Shown here piece after piece: positions 38,243-48,981 of a stretch of DNA of 64,000 nucleotides. The notes beneath the pieces were generated by a model that was given only the letters and a program-made list of their open reading frames with translations, was not told the origin of the DNA and made no database searches. Position numbers and translations under genes: made by a program. Numbering within the stretch: position 1 is the first letter of the stretch; each line of letters begins with the position of its first letter. The DNA comes from Ancylobacter novellus DSM 506 (lineage in GTDB: Bacteria > Pseudomonadota > Alphaproteobacteria > Rhizobiales > Xanthobacteraceae), in assembly GCF_000092925.1 (NCBI RefSeq), contig NC_014217.1, positions 1,364,001 to 1,428,000 on the forward strand, written 5' to 3'.

Positions 38243-38455
38243 GTTTCTACGTTGGGTTGCGGTTGCGTCGCATGCAATCTGCGCGCCCGGCACGCCCTTC
38301 GAAGATGACGGATGCCAAGCTATGCAGGACGTCGCCTGAATTTGCAAGCATATAGCGGAAAGGACAGGCAGACTGCGTGACGCTTTCCTATATAGGGGGC
38401 GGCCGCGCAATTTCGAGCCCGAAGGTCGGGCCGAAGTCTTCGAGCCGATACACTG

Positions 38456-39625
38456 ATGAGCGAACGCACCTATCTCGACCACAACGCCACCTCGCCGATC
38501 CGGCCGGAGGCCCGCGCCGCGCTTCTCGAAGCGCTGGACGCGACCGGCAACGGTTCTTCCGTGCATGGCGAGGGCCGCTCCGCGCGGGCGATGATCGAGG
38601 CCGCGCGAGCGCGAGTGGCGGCGCTGGTCGGCGCCGATCCGCGCGGCGTCGTCTTCACCTCCTGCGGCACCGAGGCCGACACGCTGGCGCTGACGCCTGA
38701 TTTCCGCCGCGGCGAGGAACCCTTGTCCTTCGACGTGCTGCTGGTGAGCGCGGTGGAACACGCCGCCGTGCTGCGCGGCCACCGCTTCCCCGCCGACCGG
38801 GTCGAAGTGCTGCCGGTCGATGCGCGCGGGCGCGTGCGGCTCGACCTCTATGACGCGGCGCTTCAGCGCCATGCCGAGGCCGGGCATCGGATGCTCGTCT
38901 CGGTCATGCTGGCCAATAACGAGACCGGGGTGATTCAGCCTATCGCCGAGATCGCCCGCCGGGCGCATGCGCATGGCGCGCTCGTCCATAGCGACGCGGT
39001 GCAGGTCGCCGGGCGCATGAAGGTGTCGATCGCCGATCTCGGCGTCGACCTCGTTTCCGTTTCCGCCCACAAGCTTGGCGGCGCGCCGGGGGGCGGTGCG
39101 CTGATCATGGCGGACCCCGATCTGCGGCCCGCGCCGGTCTTCGCCGGCGGCGGCCAGGAGCGCGGGCTTCGCGCCGGCAGCGAGAACGTGCCGGCCATCG
39201 CCGCCTTCGGCGCGGCGGCCGAACGCGCGGCCGCCTGTGCGGAAGCCGACGCCGCGCGCATAGGCGACTTGCGCGAGCGGCTTGAAGACGCTCTAAGGTG
39301 CGAATTCCCCGAGCTGGTCCTGCTCGTCGGCGATGTCGACCGCCTGCCCAACACCTCCTGCCTCGCGCTTCCCGGCGTGGCGGCGGAGACCGCGGTGATC
39401 GCGCTCGATCTCGCCGGCGTGGCGGTGAGCGCCGGATCGGCCTGCTCGTCGGGCAAGGTCCAGGCCTCGCATGTGCTGGGAGCGATGGGCGTGCCCGAGC
39501 GCATTGCGCGCGCGGCTTTCCGCCTGTCCTTCGGCTGGTCGAGCGGGGAAGAGGATGTCGACCGGGCACTCGGCGCGTTCCGCCGGGTGTTGCCGGGACT
39601 TTTGCGTCGCCGCGCGGCGGCGTGA
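38456..39625 (+). CDS. Cysteine desulfurase, NifS/IscS type
   Basis: Class I (group I) PLP enzyme that removes sulfur from Cys as an enzyme persulfide. It is 389 residues. YLDHNATSPIRPEAR at the N-terminus, TSCGTEADTLAL, ANNETGVIQPI, PLP lysine in VSVSAHKLGGAPGGGAL, and active Cys in the flexible loop VSAGSACSSGKVQASHVL. It opens the suf cluster, while a SufS-type enzyme closes it, so the cluster has two desulfurases. Start ATG 38456. Confidence 0.94.
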   Translation: MSERTYLDHNATSPIRPEARAALLEALDATGNGSSVHGEGRSARAMIEAARARVAALVGADPRGVVFTSCGTEADTLALTPDFRRGEEPLSFDVLLVSAVEHAAVLRGHRFPADRVEVLPVDARGRVRLDLYDAALQRHAEAGHRMLVSVMLANNETGVIQPIAEIARRAHAHGALVHSDAVQVAGRMKVSIADLGVDLVSVSAHKLGGAPGGGALIMADPDLRPAPVFAGGGQERGLRAGSENVPAIAAFGAAAERAAACAEADAARIGDLRERLEDALRCEFPELVLLVGDVDRLPNTSCLALPGVAAETAVIALDLAGVAVSAGSACSSGKVQASHVLGAMGVPERIARAAFRLSFGWSSGEEDVDRALGAFRRVLPGLLRRRAAA

Positions 39626-39742
39626 GGGAAGGGCGCCGCGTCTCGCGGCGATAAAGGCCACCGGGCGGCGCGCGAAGCCCGGCGGAAGACGTGTTGACCT
39701 GACCCGCGGGCCTTGACCCCGCGTGGGAGAGGAGATGAGACG

Positions 39743-41218
<1,476 letters not shown>

Positions 41219-41233
41219 CGGCCCTTTCCCGAT

Positions 41234-41274
41234 GACGTCATCCCGGACGCGGCGCCGCCGCGATCCGGGATCGC
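41234..41274. repeat. Dispersed inverted repeat, family B copy 2
   Basis: CGTCATCCCGGACGCGG and CGCGATCCGGGATCGC, a short copy between sufB and sufC. It sits inside the operon, so it would be transcribed and fold into a stable stem. Confidence 0.8.
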
Positions 41275-41332
41275 TTCCCAGATTTCAGCGCGCTCCCGAC
41301 GGACGACGCGCTCCAGATACGGAATTGATGAA

Positions 41333-42097
41333 ATGGCCATGCTCGAAATCGACAACCTGCACGCCAAGATCGACGGCGACGAGGGGCAGGAAATCCTCAA
41401 GGGCCTCTCGCTGAAGGTGAACCCCGGCGAGGTCCACGCCATCATGGGCCCGAACGGCTCCGGCAAGTCGACGCTCTCCTACATCCTGGCCGGCAAGGAG
41501 GACTACGAGGTCACCGACGGCTCGGTCACGCTCGACGGCGAGGACCTCTTGGAGATGGAGATCGACGAGCGCGCCGCGAAGGGCGTGTTCCTCGCCTTCC
41601 AGTACCCGGTCGAGGTGCCCGGCGTCGCCACCATGACCTTCCTGCGCTCGGCGCTGAACGCGCAGCGCAAGAAGCGCGGCGAGGCGGAGATCTCCACCCC
41701 CGACTTCCTGCGCCTCGTGCGCGACAAGGCGGCGAACCTCGGCATCAGCCAGGACATGCTGCGGCGCGGCGTCAATGTCGGCTTCTCCGGCGGCGAGAAG
41801 AAGCGCGCCGAGATCCTGCAGATGGCCATTCTCGAGCCGAAGCTGTGCATCCTCGACGAGACCGATTCCGGCCTCGACATCGACGCGCTGAAGGTCGTCT
41901 CCGAGGGCGTCAACGCGCTGCGCTCGCCCGACCGGGCGATGATCGTCATCACCCACTACCAGCGCCTGCTCAATCACATCGTGCCGGACTTCGTGCATGT
42001 CATGCACAAGGGCCGCATCGTCCGCTCGGGCGGCAAGGAACTGGCGCTGGAGCTGGAAGCCAACGGCTATGCCGAGTACCAGCAGGACGCGGCGTGA
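41333..42097 (+). CDS. sufC: Fe-S cluster assembly ATPase SufC
   Basis: ABC-type ATPase that drives the SufBD scaffold, cytoplasmic. About 254 residues. Walker A GPNGSGKST, Q-loop AFQYPVEVPGV, ABC signature GFSGGEKKRAEILQMA, Walker B CILDETDSGLD, and H-loop VITHYQRLL. Start ATG 41333 (or 41339). Next gene sufD follows after 10 bp. Confidence 0.97.
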   Translation: MAMLEIDNLHAKIDGDEGQEILKGLSLKVNPGEVHAIMGPNGSGKSTLSYILAGKEDYEVTDGSVTLDGEDLLEMEIDERAAKGVFLAFQYPVEVPGVATMTFLRSALNAQRKKRGEAEISTPDFLRLVRDKAANLGISQDMLRRGVNVGFSGGEKKRAEILQMAILEPKLCILDETDSGLDIDALKVVSEGVNALRSPDRAMIVITHYQRLLNHIVPDFVHVMHKGRIVRSGGKELALELEANGYAEYQQDAA

Positions 42098-42107
42098 GGA
42101 GGGGGCG

Positions 42108-43421
42108 ATGAACGCTGAGATACGTCCTATCCGTACCCCGGCCGAGCAGGCGCTGATCGCCGAGCTCGGCGGTCTGCCGGCCGGCACCGACCGCCTCGCC
42201 GATTTGCGCCGCGCCGCCGCCCGCTCCTTCGAGGAGCACGGCCTGCCGCATCGCCGCGTCGAGGAGTGGAAATACACCGACCTGCGCACGCTGATGCGCG
42301 ACGCTGTGCCGGTCGCCGGCAGCGCCGCCGTCGCCGAAGCGGATGCGCGCGCCACCGCGCTGCGCGAGGTGGAGGTACGCCGCATCGTCGTCGCCAATGG
42401 CGCCGTGGTGCCGGAGCTTTCCGACCTCGCCGGCCTCGAAGCGGGGCTAGCCGTCACCACGCTCGCCGCCGCCATCGCGTCCGGCGACGAGGTGCTGAGC
42501 CGCGTCGGCGGCATACTGCCGGGCCGCTACGACGCCGCGCTGGCGCTCAACACCGCGCTGGCCAAGGACGGCGTCGTCCTCACCGTGGCGCCGGGCGCGA
42601 TCCTCGAGCGACCGATCCACGTCGCCCATGTCTTCGCCGGCGATGCGGCAGCGGCGAGCTATGCCCGCTCGCTGGTGGTGGTCGGCGCCGGCGCGAAGCT
42701 CACCTATGTCGAGAGCTTCGAAGGGCCGGAGGCGATCGCCTATCAGGCCAACAGCGTCACCGAATTCGTGGTCGGCGACGAGGCGCATCTCGACGTGGTG
42801 CGCCTCCAGCAGGAGGGCGGCAGCGCCTTCCATCTGTCGACCATCCTGTTCGATGTCGGTCGCCACGCGCAGGTCCACGCCTTCACCTTCGCGACCGGCG
42901 CCAGCGTGGCGCGCACCTCGCTCTATGCGACGCTGTCGGGCGATGCCAGCCATGTAAGCTTCAACGGCGCGGCGCTGCTCAAGGGTCGCCAGCACTCGGA
43001 TTCGACGCTGTTCGTCGACCACCAGGTGCCGGGCTGCGAGAGCCGCGAGCTGTTCAAGACCGTGCTCGACGACTCTTCCCGTGGCGTGTTCCAGGGCAAG
43101 ATCGTCGTCCGCCAGGCGGCGCAGAAGACCGACGGGCGGATGATGAGCCGCGCGCTCCTGCTCGGCGAGGACGCCGAGATGGACAACAAGCCGGAGCTGG
43201 AGATCTTCGCCGACGACGTCGCCTGCGGCCATGGCGCCACCTGCGGCGACATCGACGAGGAGCTGCTGTTCTACCTGCGCGCCCGCGGCATCCCGCTGAA
43301 GGAGGCGCAGAGCCTCCTCGTGCAGGCCTTCGTCGGCGAGGCCATCGAGACGGTCAAGCATGACGGCCTGCGCGAGGCGCTGGTCGAGCAGGCGGAAGCC
43401 TGGCTCAAGGCGCGGGCGTGA
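42108..43421 (+). CDS. sufD: Fe-S cluster assembly protein SufD
   Basis: Partner of SufB, about 437 residues. RRVEEWKYTDLRTLMRD, a beta-helix core, SHVSFNGAALLKGRQHSDST, DHQVPGCESRELFKTVL, VFQGKIVVRQAAQKTDGRMM, and the conserved C-terminal NKPELEIFADDVACGHGATCG with the Cys region. ATG at 42108 preceded by GAGGAGGGGG. A family C repeat separates it from sufS. Confidence 0.97.
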   Translation: MNAEIRPIRTPAEQALIAELGGLPAGTDRLADLRRAAARSFEEHGLPHRRVEEWKYTDLRTLMRDAVPVAGSAAVAEADARATALREVEVRRIVVANGAVVPELSDLAGLEAGLAVTTLAAAIASGDEVLSRVGGILPGRYDAALALNTALAKDGVVLTVAPGAILERPIHVAHVFAGDAAAASYARSLVVVGAGAKLTYVESFEGPEAIAYQANSVTEFVVGDEAHLDVVRLQQEGGSAFHLSTILFDVGRHAQVHAFTFATGASVARTSLYATLSGDASHVSFNGAALLKGRQHSDSTLFVDHQVPGCESRELFKTVLDDSSRGVFQGKIVVRQAAQKTDGRMMSRALLLGEDAEMDNKPELEIFADDVACGHGATCGDIDEELLFYLRARGIPLKEAQSLLVQAFVGEAIETVKHDGLREALVEQAEAWLKARA

Positions 43422-43445
43422 GGCGCGGCTAGGCCGCATTAGGAT

Positions 43446-43529
43446 CGTCATGGCCGGGCTTGGCCCGGCCATCCACGTCTTCCTTCCACGCGTAAGGCGT
43501 GGATGCCCGGGCCAAGCCCGGGCATGACG
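43446..43529. repeat. Dispersed inverted repeat, family C
   Basis: CGTCATGGCCGGGCTTGGCC at the left and GGCCAAGCCCGGGCATGACG at the right are long complementary arms, with inner CATCCACG and CGTGGATG. Located inside the operon between sufD and sufS. Confidence 0.85.
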
Positions 43530-43564
43530 GCGTACCGAAGGCGCCGTCCATGACGGGTGAAGCC

Positions 43565-44812
43565 ATGACCACCATCCACCCCGCCGTCGCAAACGGCACT
43601 TACGACGTCGCCCGCGTGCGCCAGGATTTCCCGATCCTGTCACGCCAAGTCTACGGCAAGCCTCTGGTCTATCTCGACAACGCCGCCTCGGCGCAGAAGC
43701 CGGTGCAGGTGCTGGACCGCATGCGCTTCGCCTATGAGAACGAATATTCCAACGTCCATCGCGGCCTGCACTTCCTCGCCAATGCGATGACGGAAGCCTA
43801 TGAGCAGGCGCGCGAGCGCTGCCGCGTCTTCCTGAACGCCCCGACGCTGGAAGAGGTGATCTTCACCCGCTCTGTCACCGGCGCCATCAACCTCGTCGCC
43901 TCCTCGCTCGGCCAGTCGATCGAGGAGGGTGACGAGATCATCCTCTCGATCATGGAGCACCACTCCAACATCGTGCCGTGGAACTATCTGCGCGAGCGCA
44001 AGGGCGCGGTGATCCGCTGGGTGCCGGTGACCGAGGACGGCGCCTTCGACCTCGACGCCTTTAAGGAACTGCTCAACGAGCGCACCAAGATCGTCGCCGT
44101 CACCCACATGTCGAACGTGCTGGGAACGGTGACGCCGCTCAAGGAGATCGCCCGCCTCGCCCATGAGGCCGGCGCGGTGGTGGTGGCGGACGGCGCGCAG
44201 GCGGCGGTGCACATGCCGGTCGACGTGGTCGACCTCGACGTCGATTTCTACGGCGTCACCGGCCACAAGCTCTACGGCCCGACCGGCATCGGCGTGCTCT
44301 ACGGCAAGCGCGCGCTGCTGGAGAAGATGCCGCCCTATGAAGGCGGCGGCGAGATGATCCGCACCGTCACCGAGAGTGGCGTCACCTATGGCGAGCCGCC
44401 GCACCGCTTCGAGGCCGGCACGCCGCCCATCGTGCAGGCGATCGGCCTCGGCGAGGCGCTGGCCTATATGGAGAGCCTCGGCCGCGAGCGGATCGCTGCG
44501 CACGAAGCCTCGCTCGGCGCCTATGCCAAGGAGCGGCTCTCGCGCATCAATTCGGTGCGCATCTATGGCGACGCGCCGGGCAAGGGCGCCATCTTCGCCT
44601 TCGACGTGAAGGGGGCGCATCCTCACGACATCGCGACGATCATCGACCGCGCCGGGGTGGCGGTGCGCGCGGGCACCCATTGCGCGATGCCGCTTCTGGG
44701 GCGATATGGTGTAACGGCGACGTGCCGGGCGTCGTTCGCGCTCTACAACACGCATGAGGAGGTCGACGTGCTCGCCGACGCCCTCATAAAGGCTCAGGAT
44801 CTGTTCGCATGA
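43565..44812 (+). CDS. sufS: Cysteine desulfurase SufS
   Basis: Group II PLP cysteine desulfurase supplying sulfur to SufBCD. About 415 residues. RQDFPILSRQVYGKPLVYLDNAASAQKP, YENEYSNVHRGLHFLAN, PLP lysine in GVTGHKLYGPTGIGVLYG, catalytic Cys in VRAGTHCAMPLLGRYGV. Start ATG 43565 (MTTIHPAVANGTYDVA) or 43550; the latter adds five residues. No SufE is seen in the window. The stop overlaps the start of sufT by 4 bp. Confidence 0.95.
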   Translation: MTTIHPAVANGTYDVARVRQDFPILSRQVYGKPLVYLDNAASAQKPVQVLDRMRFAYENEYSNVHRGLHFLANAMTEAYEQARERCRVFLNAPTLEEVIFTRSVTGAINLVASSLGQSIEEGDEIILSIMEHHSNIVPWNYLRERKGAVIRWVPVTEDGAFDLDAFKELLNERTKIVAVTHMSNVLGTVTPLKEIARLAHEAGAVVVADGAQAAVHMPVDVVDLDVDFYGVTGHKLYGPTGIGVLYGKRALLEKMPPYEGGGEMIRTVTESGVTYGEPPHRFEAGTPPIVQAIGLGEALAYMESLGRERIAAHEASLGAYAKERLSRINSVRIYGDAPGKGAIFAFDVKGAHPHDIATIIDRAGVAVRAGTHCAMPLLGRYGVTATCRASFALYNTHEEVDVLADALIKAQDLFA

Positions 44813-45183
44813 GCGAAACCCAGATATCCGACGGCCCGAACGCTCCGGCGATCGAGTCCGCCATCCCGCAGGAAGAACTGGACCGGCTGACCGACGACAT
44901 CGTCGGCGCGCTGAAGACCGTCTACGACCCGGAGATCCCGGTCGACATCTACGAGCTCGGCCTGATCTACAAGGTCGACATCGCCGATGACCGCCAGGTG
45001 GCGGTGGAGATGACGCTGACCACGCCGAACTGCCCCTCGGCCGCCGAGCTGCCGGGCATGGTGGAAGGCGCGGTGGCGAGCGTGGGCGGCGTCTCGGGCG
45101 TGACCGTCAACCTCACCTTCGACCCGCCCTGGGACCAGGGCCGGATGTCGGAGGAGGCGCGCCTGGCGCTGAACCTCTGGTGA
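44809..45183 (+). CDS. sufT: SufT-type DUF59 Fe-S cluster maturation protein
   Basis: 124 residues, DUF59/MIP18 family. KTVYDPEIPVDIYELGLIYKVDI and TLTTPNCPSAAELPGMV, with the conserved Cys at residue 75, and NLTFDPPWDQGRMSEEARL. SufT-like proteins help insertion of Fe-S clusters into target enzymes. ATGA overlap with sufS and GTGA overlap with the following VOC gene show tight translational coupling. Confidence 0.93.
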   Translation: MSETQISDGPNAPAIESAIPQEELDRLTDDIVGALKTVYDPEIPVDIYELGLIYKVDIADDRQVAVEMTLTTPNCPSAAELPGMVEGAVASVGGVSGVTVNLTFDPPWDQGRMSEEARLALNLW

Positions 45184-45611
45184 GCGAGACGCCCGTACCG
45201 CCGCCGATCGCCGGCGTGGTGGAAACCGGGCTCTATGTCGACGAGATGCCGCGCGCCCGCGACTTCTACGAGCGCGTGCTCGGCCTCAAGCCGATGATCG
45301 CCGACGGGCGCTTCTGCGCCTATGACGCCGGGCCGGGCAGCGTGCTGCTGCTGTTCAAGCGCGGGGCGACGCTGGAGCCGGTGGCGATGGCCGAGGGCAC
45401 CATTCCCCCGCATGACGGGCACGGCCCGCTGCATTACGCGCTGGCGATCCCCAAGGGCTCGGTCGAGCAATGGGCGGCGCATCTCGCCGCGCACCATGTG
45501 GCGGTCGAGAGCCGGGTCGACTGGAAGGGCGGCGGCGTCAGCCTCTATTTCCGCGACCCGGACGAGAACTTGGTCGAGCTGGCGACGCCGGGCCTGTGGC
45601 CGAACTACTAG
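45180..45611 (+). CDS. VOC superfamily (glyoxalase/bleomycin-resistance-like) protein
   Basis: 143 residues, two beta-alpha-beta modules. GLYVDEMPRARDFYERVLGL, then HYALAIPKGSVEQWAAHLAAH and YFRDPDENLVELATPGLW, with possible metal ligands His and Glu. GTG start coupled to the sufT stop. Its reaction is unknown; its place in the suf operon suggests nothing definite. Confidence 0.85.
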   Translation: MSETPVPPPIAGVVETGLYVDEMPRARDFYERVLGLKPMIADGRFCAYDAGPGSVLLLFKRGATLEPVAMAEGTIPPHDGHGPLHYALAIPKGSVEQWAAHLAAHHVAVESRVDWKGGGVSLYFRDPDENLVELATPGLWPNY

Positions 45612-45654
45612 CCCCTCGTCCTCATCCCGGCCCCGGCAACAGGAGGAGACGCGC

Positions 45655-46047
45655 ATGGAGCGGTTCACCGGCGGCTGCCTGTGCGGCGACGTGCGGATCG
45701 TGGCGACGGGGCGCCCCTACCGGGTAGGCCTGTGCCACTGCCTCGACTGCCGCAAGCATCACGGGGCGCTGTTCCACGCCTCGGCGATCTTCCCCAAGGA
45801 GGCGGTGACCATCGAGGGCGAGACGCGCGACTATGCGGGGCGGTTCTTCTGCCCGCGCTGCGGCTCCTCCGTCTTCGGGCGCACCGGCGACGAGGTCGAG
45901 GTGAATCTGGGGACGCTGGACGCGCCCGACCAGTTCGTGCCGACCTACGAGCTCTGGACCGTCCGCCGCGAATCCTGGCTGCCGCCGTTCCCGCTCGCGC
46001 ACCATTACGAGCATGACCGCGAGGGCACGGGCCGCTTCGAGGAGTAG
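45655..46047 (+). CDS. GFA family zinc-binding protein
   Basis: 130 residues. Cysteine pattern typical of glutathione-dependent formaldehyde-activating (GFA) proteins: C8 and C10 (GGCLCGDV), C27, C29, C32 (CHCLDC), and C66, C69 (CPRCGS) bind two zincs. FALSE-substrate claims are avoided: most members are not proven formaldehyde enzymes. ATG at 45655 with AGGAGGAG (45641-45648) just upstream. It lies between the VOC gene and the A-type carrier. Confidence 0.88.
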   Translation: MERFTGGCLCGDVRIVATGRPYRVGLCHCLDCRKHHGALFHASAIFPKEAVTIEGETRDYAGRFFCPRCGSSVFGRTGDEVEVNLGTLDAPDQFVPTYELWTVRRESWLPPFPLAHHYEHDREGTGRFEE

Positions 46048-46137
46048 GGGCTTCTCTCTTGCCTGCATCCCCTGCATACCCCATCTTAGGGGCACCGATC
46101 CGTCGGCCTTGAACCGGCGCCGATTAGGAGTTGAGAC

Positions 46138-46524
46138 ATGGCCGACCTGCGTTCCCGTCCTCCCGTCATGACGCTGACCGACGCCGCTGCCGAGCGCGTG
46201 CGGGCGATCATCGCGCGCTCCGACAAGCCGGTCGCCGGCCTTCGCGTCGGCATCAAGAATGCCGGCTGCGCCGGCATGGAATACACGATGGAGTTCGCCG
46301 AGGAGGCCGGGCGCTTCGACGAGGTGGTCGAGGACAAGGGCGTGAAGGTGCTGATCGACCCCAAGGCGATCATGTACCTGCTCGGCACGCAGATGGACTA
46401 CAAGACCGACAAGCTCTCCGCCCAGTTCGTGTTCAACAACCCGAACCAGACCTCGGCCTGCGGCTGCGGCGAATCGGTCGCCATCACCCCGGTGAAGCGC
46501 GACGTCGCCGACGCCCACGCGTGA
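46138..46524 (+). CDS. sufA: A-type Fe-S carrier (SufA/IscA family)
   Basis: 128 residues. HesB/IscA fold with three conserved Cys: C44 (GIKNAGCAGMEY), C108 and C110 (TSACGCGESV). Transfers clusters from SufBCD to targets. It is the last gene of the suf cluster. Naming as sufA rests on location; erpA or iscA names are equally possible from sequence. Confidence 0.93.
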   Translation: MADLRSRPPVMTLTDAAAERVRAIIARSDKPVAGLRVGIKNAGCAGMEYTMEFAEEAGRFDEVVEDKGVKVLIDPKAIMYLLGTQMDYKTDKLSAQFVFNNPNQTSACGCGESVAITPVKRDVADAHA

Positions 46525-46556
46525 GGTTGGCGCTTCTTCAGGCTCTACGGCTTCAA

Positions 46557-46654
46557 CATCCTTCGAGGCTGGCCGTTGGCCAGCACCTCAGGATGAGGTG
46601 GCTCTGTAGAACAACCTCATCCTGAGGTGCGAGCGTAGCGAGCCTCGAAGGATG
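46557..46654. repeat. Dispersed inverted repeat, family A copy 3
   Basis: CATCCTTCGAGGCTGGCC, CAGCACCTCAGGATGAGG, CCTCATCCTGAGGTGCGAG and GAGCCTCGAAGGATG. The halves form an inverted pair, so this copy can fold on itself. Confidence 0.9.
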
Positions 46655-46689
46655 CTGAAGCCGAGCGCCGCCCCTAGCCGAGCCGTCCC

Positions 46690-47043
46690 GTGACCCCCGA
46701 CGACGTCGCCGACATCTTCGCCGCCTTCCGGCCTGTGCGCTGCCGGCGCATGTTCGGCGGGCTGGGCATCTATGCCGATGGGGTGATGTTCGGCCTCGTC
46801 GCCTTCGAGCGCATCTATCTCAAGGCCGATCCCGACTTTTCCCGCGACCTCGAAGCCATGGGCGCGGAGCGCTTCACCTATGAGGCCAAGGGGCGGCAGG
46901 TGAGCCTGCCCTACTGGACCTTGCCCGAAAGCGCCATCGACGACGCCGAGGCGGCGGCCGAGCTTGCCGCCCGCGCCCTGCGCGTCGCGCTCGCTGCGGC
47001 CGCCTCGAAGCCGCCGCGGCGCCCCAAGCGCGCGAAGGGCTGA
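46690..47043 (+). CDS. TfoX/Sxy N-terminal domain protein
   Basis: 117 residues. RRMFGGLGIYADGVMFGLVAFERIYLKAD and FTYEAKGRQVSLPYWTLPE are typical of the TfoX_N domain. The helical C-terminal domain of competence regulators is absent. A basic tail (PPRRPKRAKG) ends it. Role unknown. GTG start at 46690. It is flanked by repeats on both sides. Confidence 0.85.
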   Translation: MTPDDVADIFAAFRPVRCRRMFGGLGIYADGVMFGLVAFERIYLKADPDFSRDLEAMGAERFTYEAKGRQVSLPYWTLPESAIDDAEAAAELAARALRVALAAAASKPPRRPKRAKG

Positions 47044-47108
47044 ACCCGCCGCCCGGCGTTACGCGACCGGGGCGAGAATGCCAACTCGCTGGAATATCTA
47101 TGAAACAA

Positions 47109-47218
47109 CCTCATCCTGAGGTGCTCGGCGCAGCCGAGCCTCGAAGGATGGTCGTTGCAACGCACCCGGACGAGCCTCCTTCGAGGCCCGGCCGTTGGCC
47201 GGGCACCTCAGGATGAGG
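47109..47218. repeat. Dispersed inverted repeat, family A copy 4
   Basis: CCTCATCCTGAGGTGCTCG, GAGCCTCGAAGGATGG, CTCCTTCGAGGCCCGGCCG and GCACCTCAGGATGAGG, nearly a complete copy between the TfoX and helicase genes (convergent). Confidence 0.9.
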
Positions 47219-47265
47219 GTCGTCTTGGGTGGGGCAGGTGTACTTGGGGGTAGGCGAGGCGGGCC

Positions 47266-48765
47266 TCAGCCCGCCTTGATCTTCACCGGACGCAGCAGGA
47301 AGGCCGGCAGGTGCGAGGTGTCGGCCGGCTCGTCGACCGGCGCGCGCTCGCTGCGGCGATGGGTGAGCGGGGTGACCGGCGCGCGGGCCGGGGCCGGCGC
47401 GGGCGGGCCCGGCTTCTCGCCGCGCGGGCGACGCTCGCCGCGGGCGGCGACGGGCCCCTCGGCGGCGGCGATGGGCGCGTTGTCGACTTCCTCGACCTTC
47501 TCGCGCCGGCGGGCCGGACGGGCGCCGCGGCGCTCCTCCTCGCGCGGCTCGCCCTTGCGGCCGCGCTCCCCGCCCTTGCGCTCGCCGCGCTCGGGACGGT
47601 CGCGGCGCGGGCGCGCCTCGGAGGGCGGCAGCGCGTCGAGGGAAGAACCTTCCCTCCAGTCGATGGAACGGCCGATCAGCTTCTCGATCGCCGCCAGCGA
47701 CTTGGTGTCGGCGGGGGTGACGAGGGTGAAGGCGGCGCCGGAGCGACCGGCGCGGCCGGTGCGGCCGATGCGGTGGACATAGTCCTCCGCATGGTGCGGC
47801 GTGTCGTAGTTGAAGACGTGGCTCACGGCGGGGATGTCGAGGCCGCGCGCGGCGACGTCGGAGGCCACCAGCAGGTTCGCTTCGCCGGTGCGGAACTGGT
47901 CGAGCGCCTGCATGCGCGAGCGCTGGTCCATGTCGCCATGCAGCGCGACGACGTTGAAGCCGTGGCGCTTGAGCGACTTATGGACGACCGCGACCTCGCT
48001 CTTGCGGTTGCAGAAGATGATGCCGTTCTGCAGGTTGTCGGCGGAGTTGATGAGCTCGCGCAGCGTCTCGCGCTTGGCGAAGTCTTCCTTGCCGCAGGCC
48101 ACCAGAAACTGGGTGATATTGGCCGCGGTGGAGGAGGGGCGCGACGCCTCGACCTGCACCGGGTTCGACAGGAACTGCGCGACGAGGCGCTGGATCTCCG
48201 GCGGCATGGTGGCCGAGAAGAACAGCGTCTGCCGGGTGAAAGGCACCAGCTTGCAGACGCGCTCGATGTCCGGGATGAAGCCCATGTCCAGCATGCGGTC
48301 GGCCTCGTCGATGACGAGGATCTCGATGCCGGAGAGCAGCAGGCGCCCGCGCTCGACGTGGTCGAGGAGGCGGCCGGGGGTGGCGATCAGCACGTCGACG
48401 CCGCGCAGCAGCTTGGCGTCCTGGTCGCCGAAGGAGACGCCGCCGATCAGGAGGGCGACGTTCAGCTTGTGGTTCTTGCCGTATTTGGTGAAGTTCTCCT
48501 CCACCTGCGCGGCCAGCTCGCGGGTCGGCTCGAGGATGAGCGTGCGCGGCATGCGGGCCCGGGCGCGGCCCTGCTCCAGCATCGTGAGCATCGGCAGGGT
48601 GAAGGCCGCCGTCTTGCCGGTGCCGGTCTGGGCGAGGCCCAGCACGTCGCGGCGGGCGAGCACATGAGGAATGGCCTGCGCCTGGATCGGCGTCGGCTCG
48701 GTGTAACCTGCATCGGCGACGGCCGAGAGCACCTTGTCGCTCAGGCCCAGTTCGTTAAAAGGCAT
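47266..48765 (-). CDS. DEAD-box RNA helicase (RhlE type)
   Basis: 499 residues. Q motif SDKVLSAVADAGYTEPTPIQ, motif I AQTGTGKTAAF, Ia EPTRELAAQ, Ib ATPGRLLDH, II DEADRMLDMGF, III SATMP, V ATDVAARGLD-like (ASDVAARGLDIPAVS) and VI HRIGRTGRAG. The C-terminal tail is rich in Arg, Glu, Pro and Gly, as in RhlE, and could bind RNA or RNase E. ATG at 48765. Confidence 0.95.
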   Translation of the reverse strand: MPFNELGLSDKVLSAVADAGYTEPTPIQAQAIPHVLARRDVLGLAQTGTGKTAAFTLPMLTMLEQGRARARMPRTLILEPTRELAAQVEENFTKYGKNHKLNVALLIGGVSFGDQDAKLLRGVDVLIATPGRLLDHVERGRLLLSGIEILVIDEADRMLDMGFIPDIERVCKLVPFTRQTLFFSATMPPEIQRLVAQFLSNPVQVEASRPSSTAANITQFLVACGKEDFAKRETLRELINSADNLQNGIIFCNRKSEVAVVHKSLKRHGFNVVALHGDMDQRSRMQALDQFRTGEANLLVASDVAARGLDIPAVSHVFNYDTPHHAEDYVHRIGRTGRAGRSGAAFTLVTPADTKSLAAIEKLIGRSIDWREGSSLDALPPSEARPRRDRPERGERKGGERGRKGEPREEERRGARPARRREKVEEVDNAPIAAAEGPVAARGERRPRGEKPGPPAPAPARAPVTPLTHRRSERAPVDEPADTSHLPAFLLRPVKIKAG

Positions 48766-48981
48766 CTGGGGTCAATTCTACGGCTGCGCACCGCTGGCCG
48801 GGGCCCCGGGCCGTGGCCGGGGATGGCGTGATCGTCGTCGCGCGGAGCGCATCGGTCGGATAGGATCGGACGACGCGTTGCACCATATGCATAACGCCTC
48901 GAAAGTCAATGGTTTTCACCGCTGTCAAGGGCTTTCCGGCGCGTGCCGGCCTTACCGCGGTGCGGAAGGGCAGGTCGCGCG

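Larger units (their letters stand above)
38093..38455. other. Divergent control region of the suf operon
   Basis: 363 bp between the hydrolase and the first desulfurase gene. It contains the promoter and Irr box listed below. The rest, including CTATATAGG at 38388-38396, may hold a second promoter nearer to the gene, but no clear box pair was found. Confidence 0.6.
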
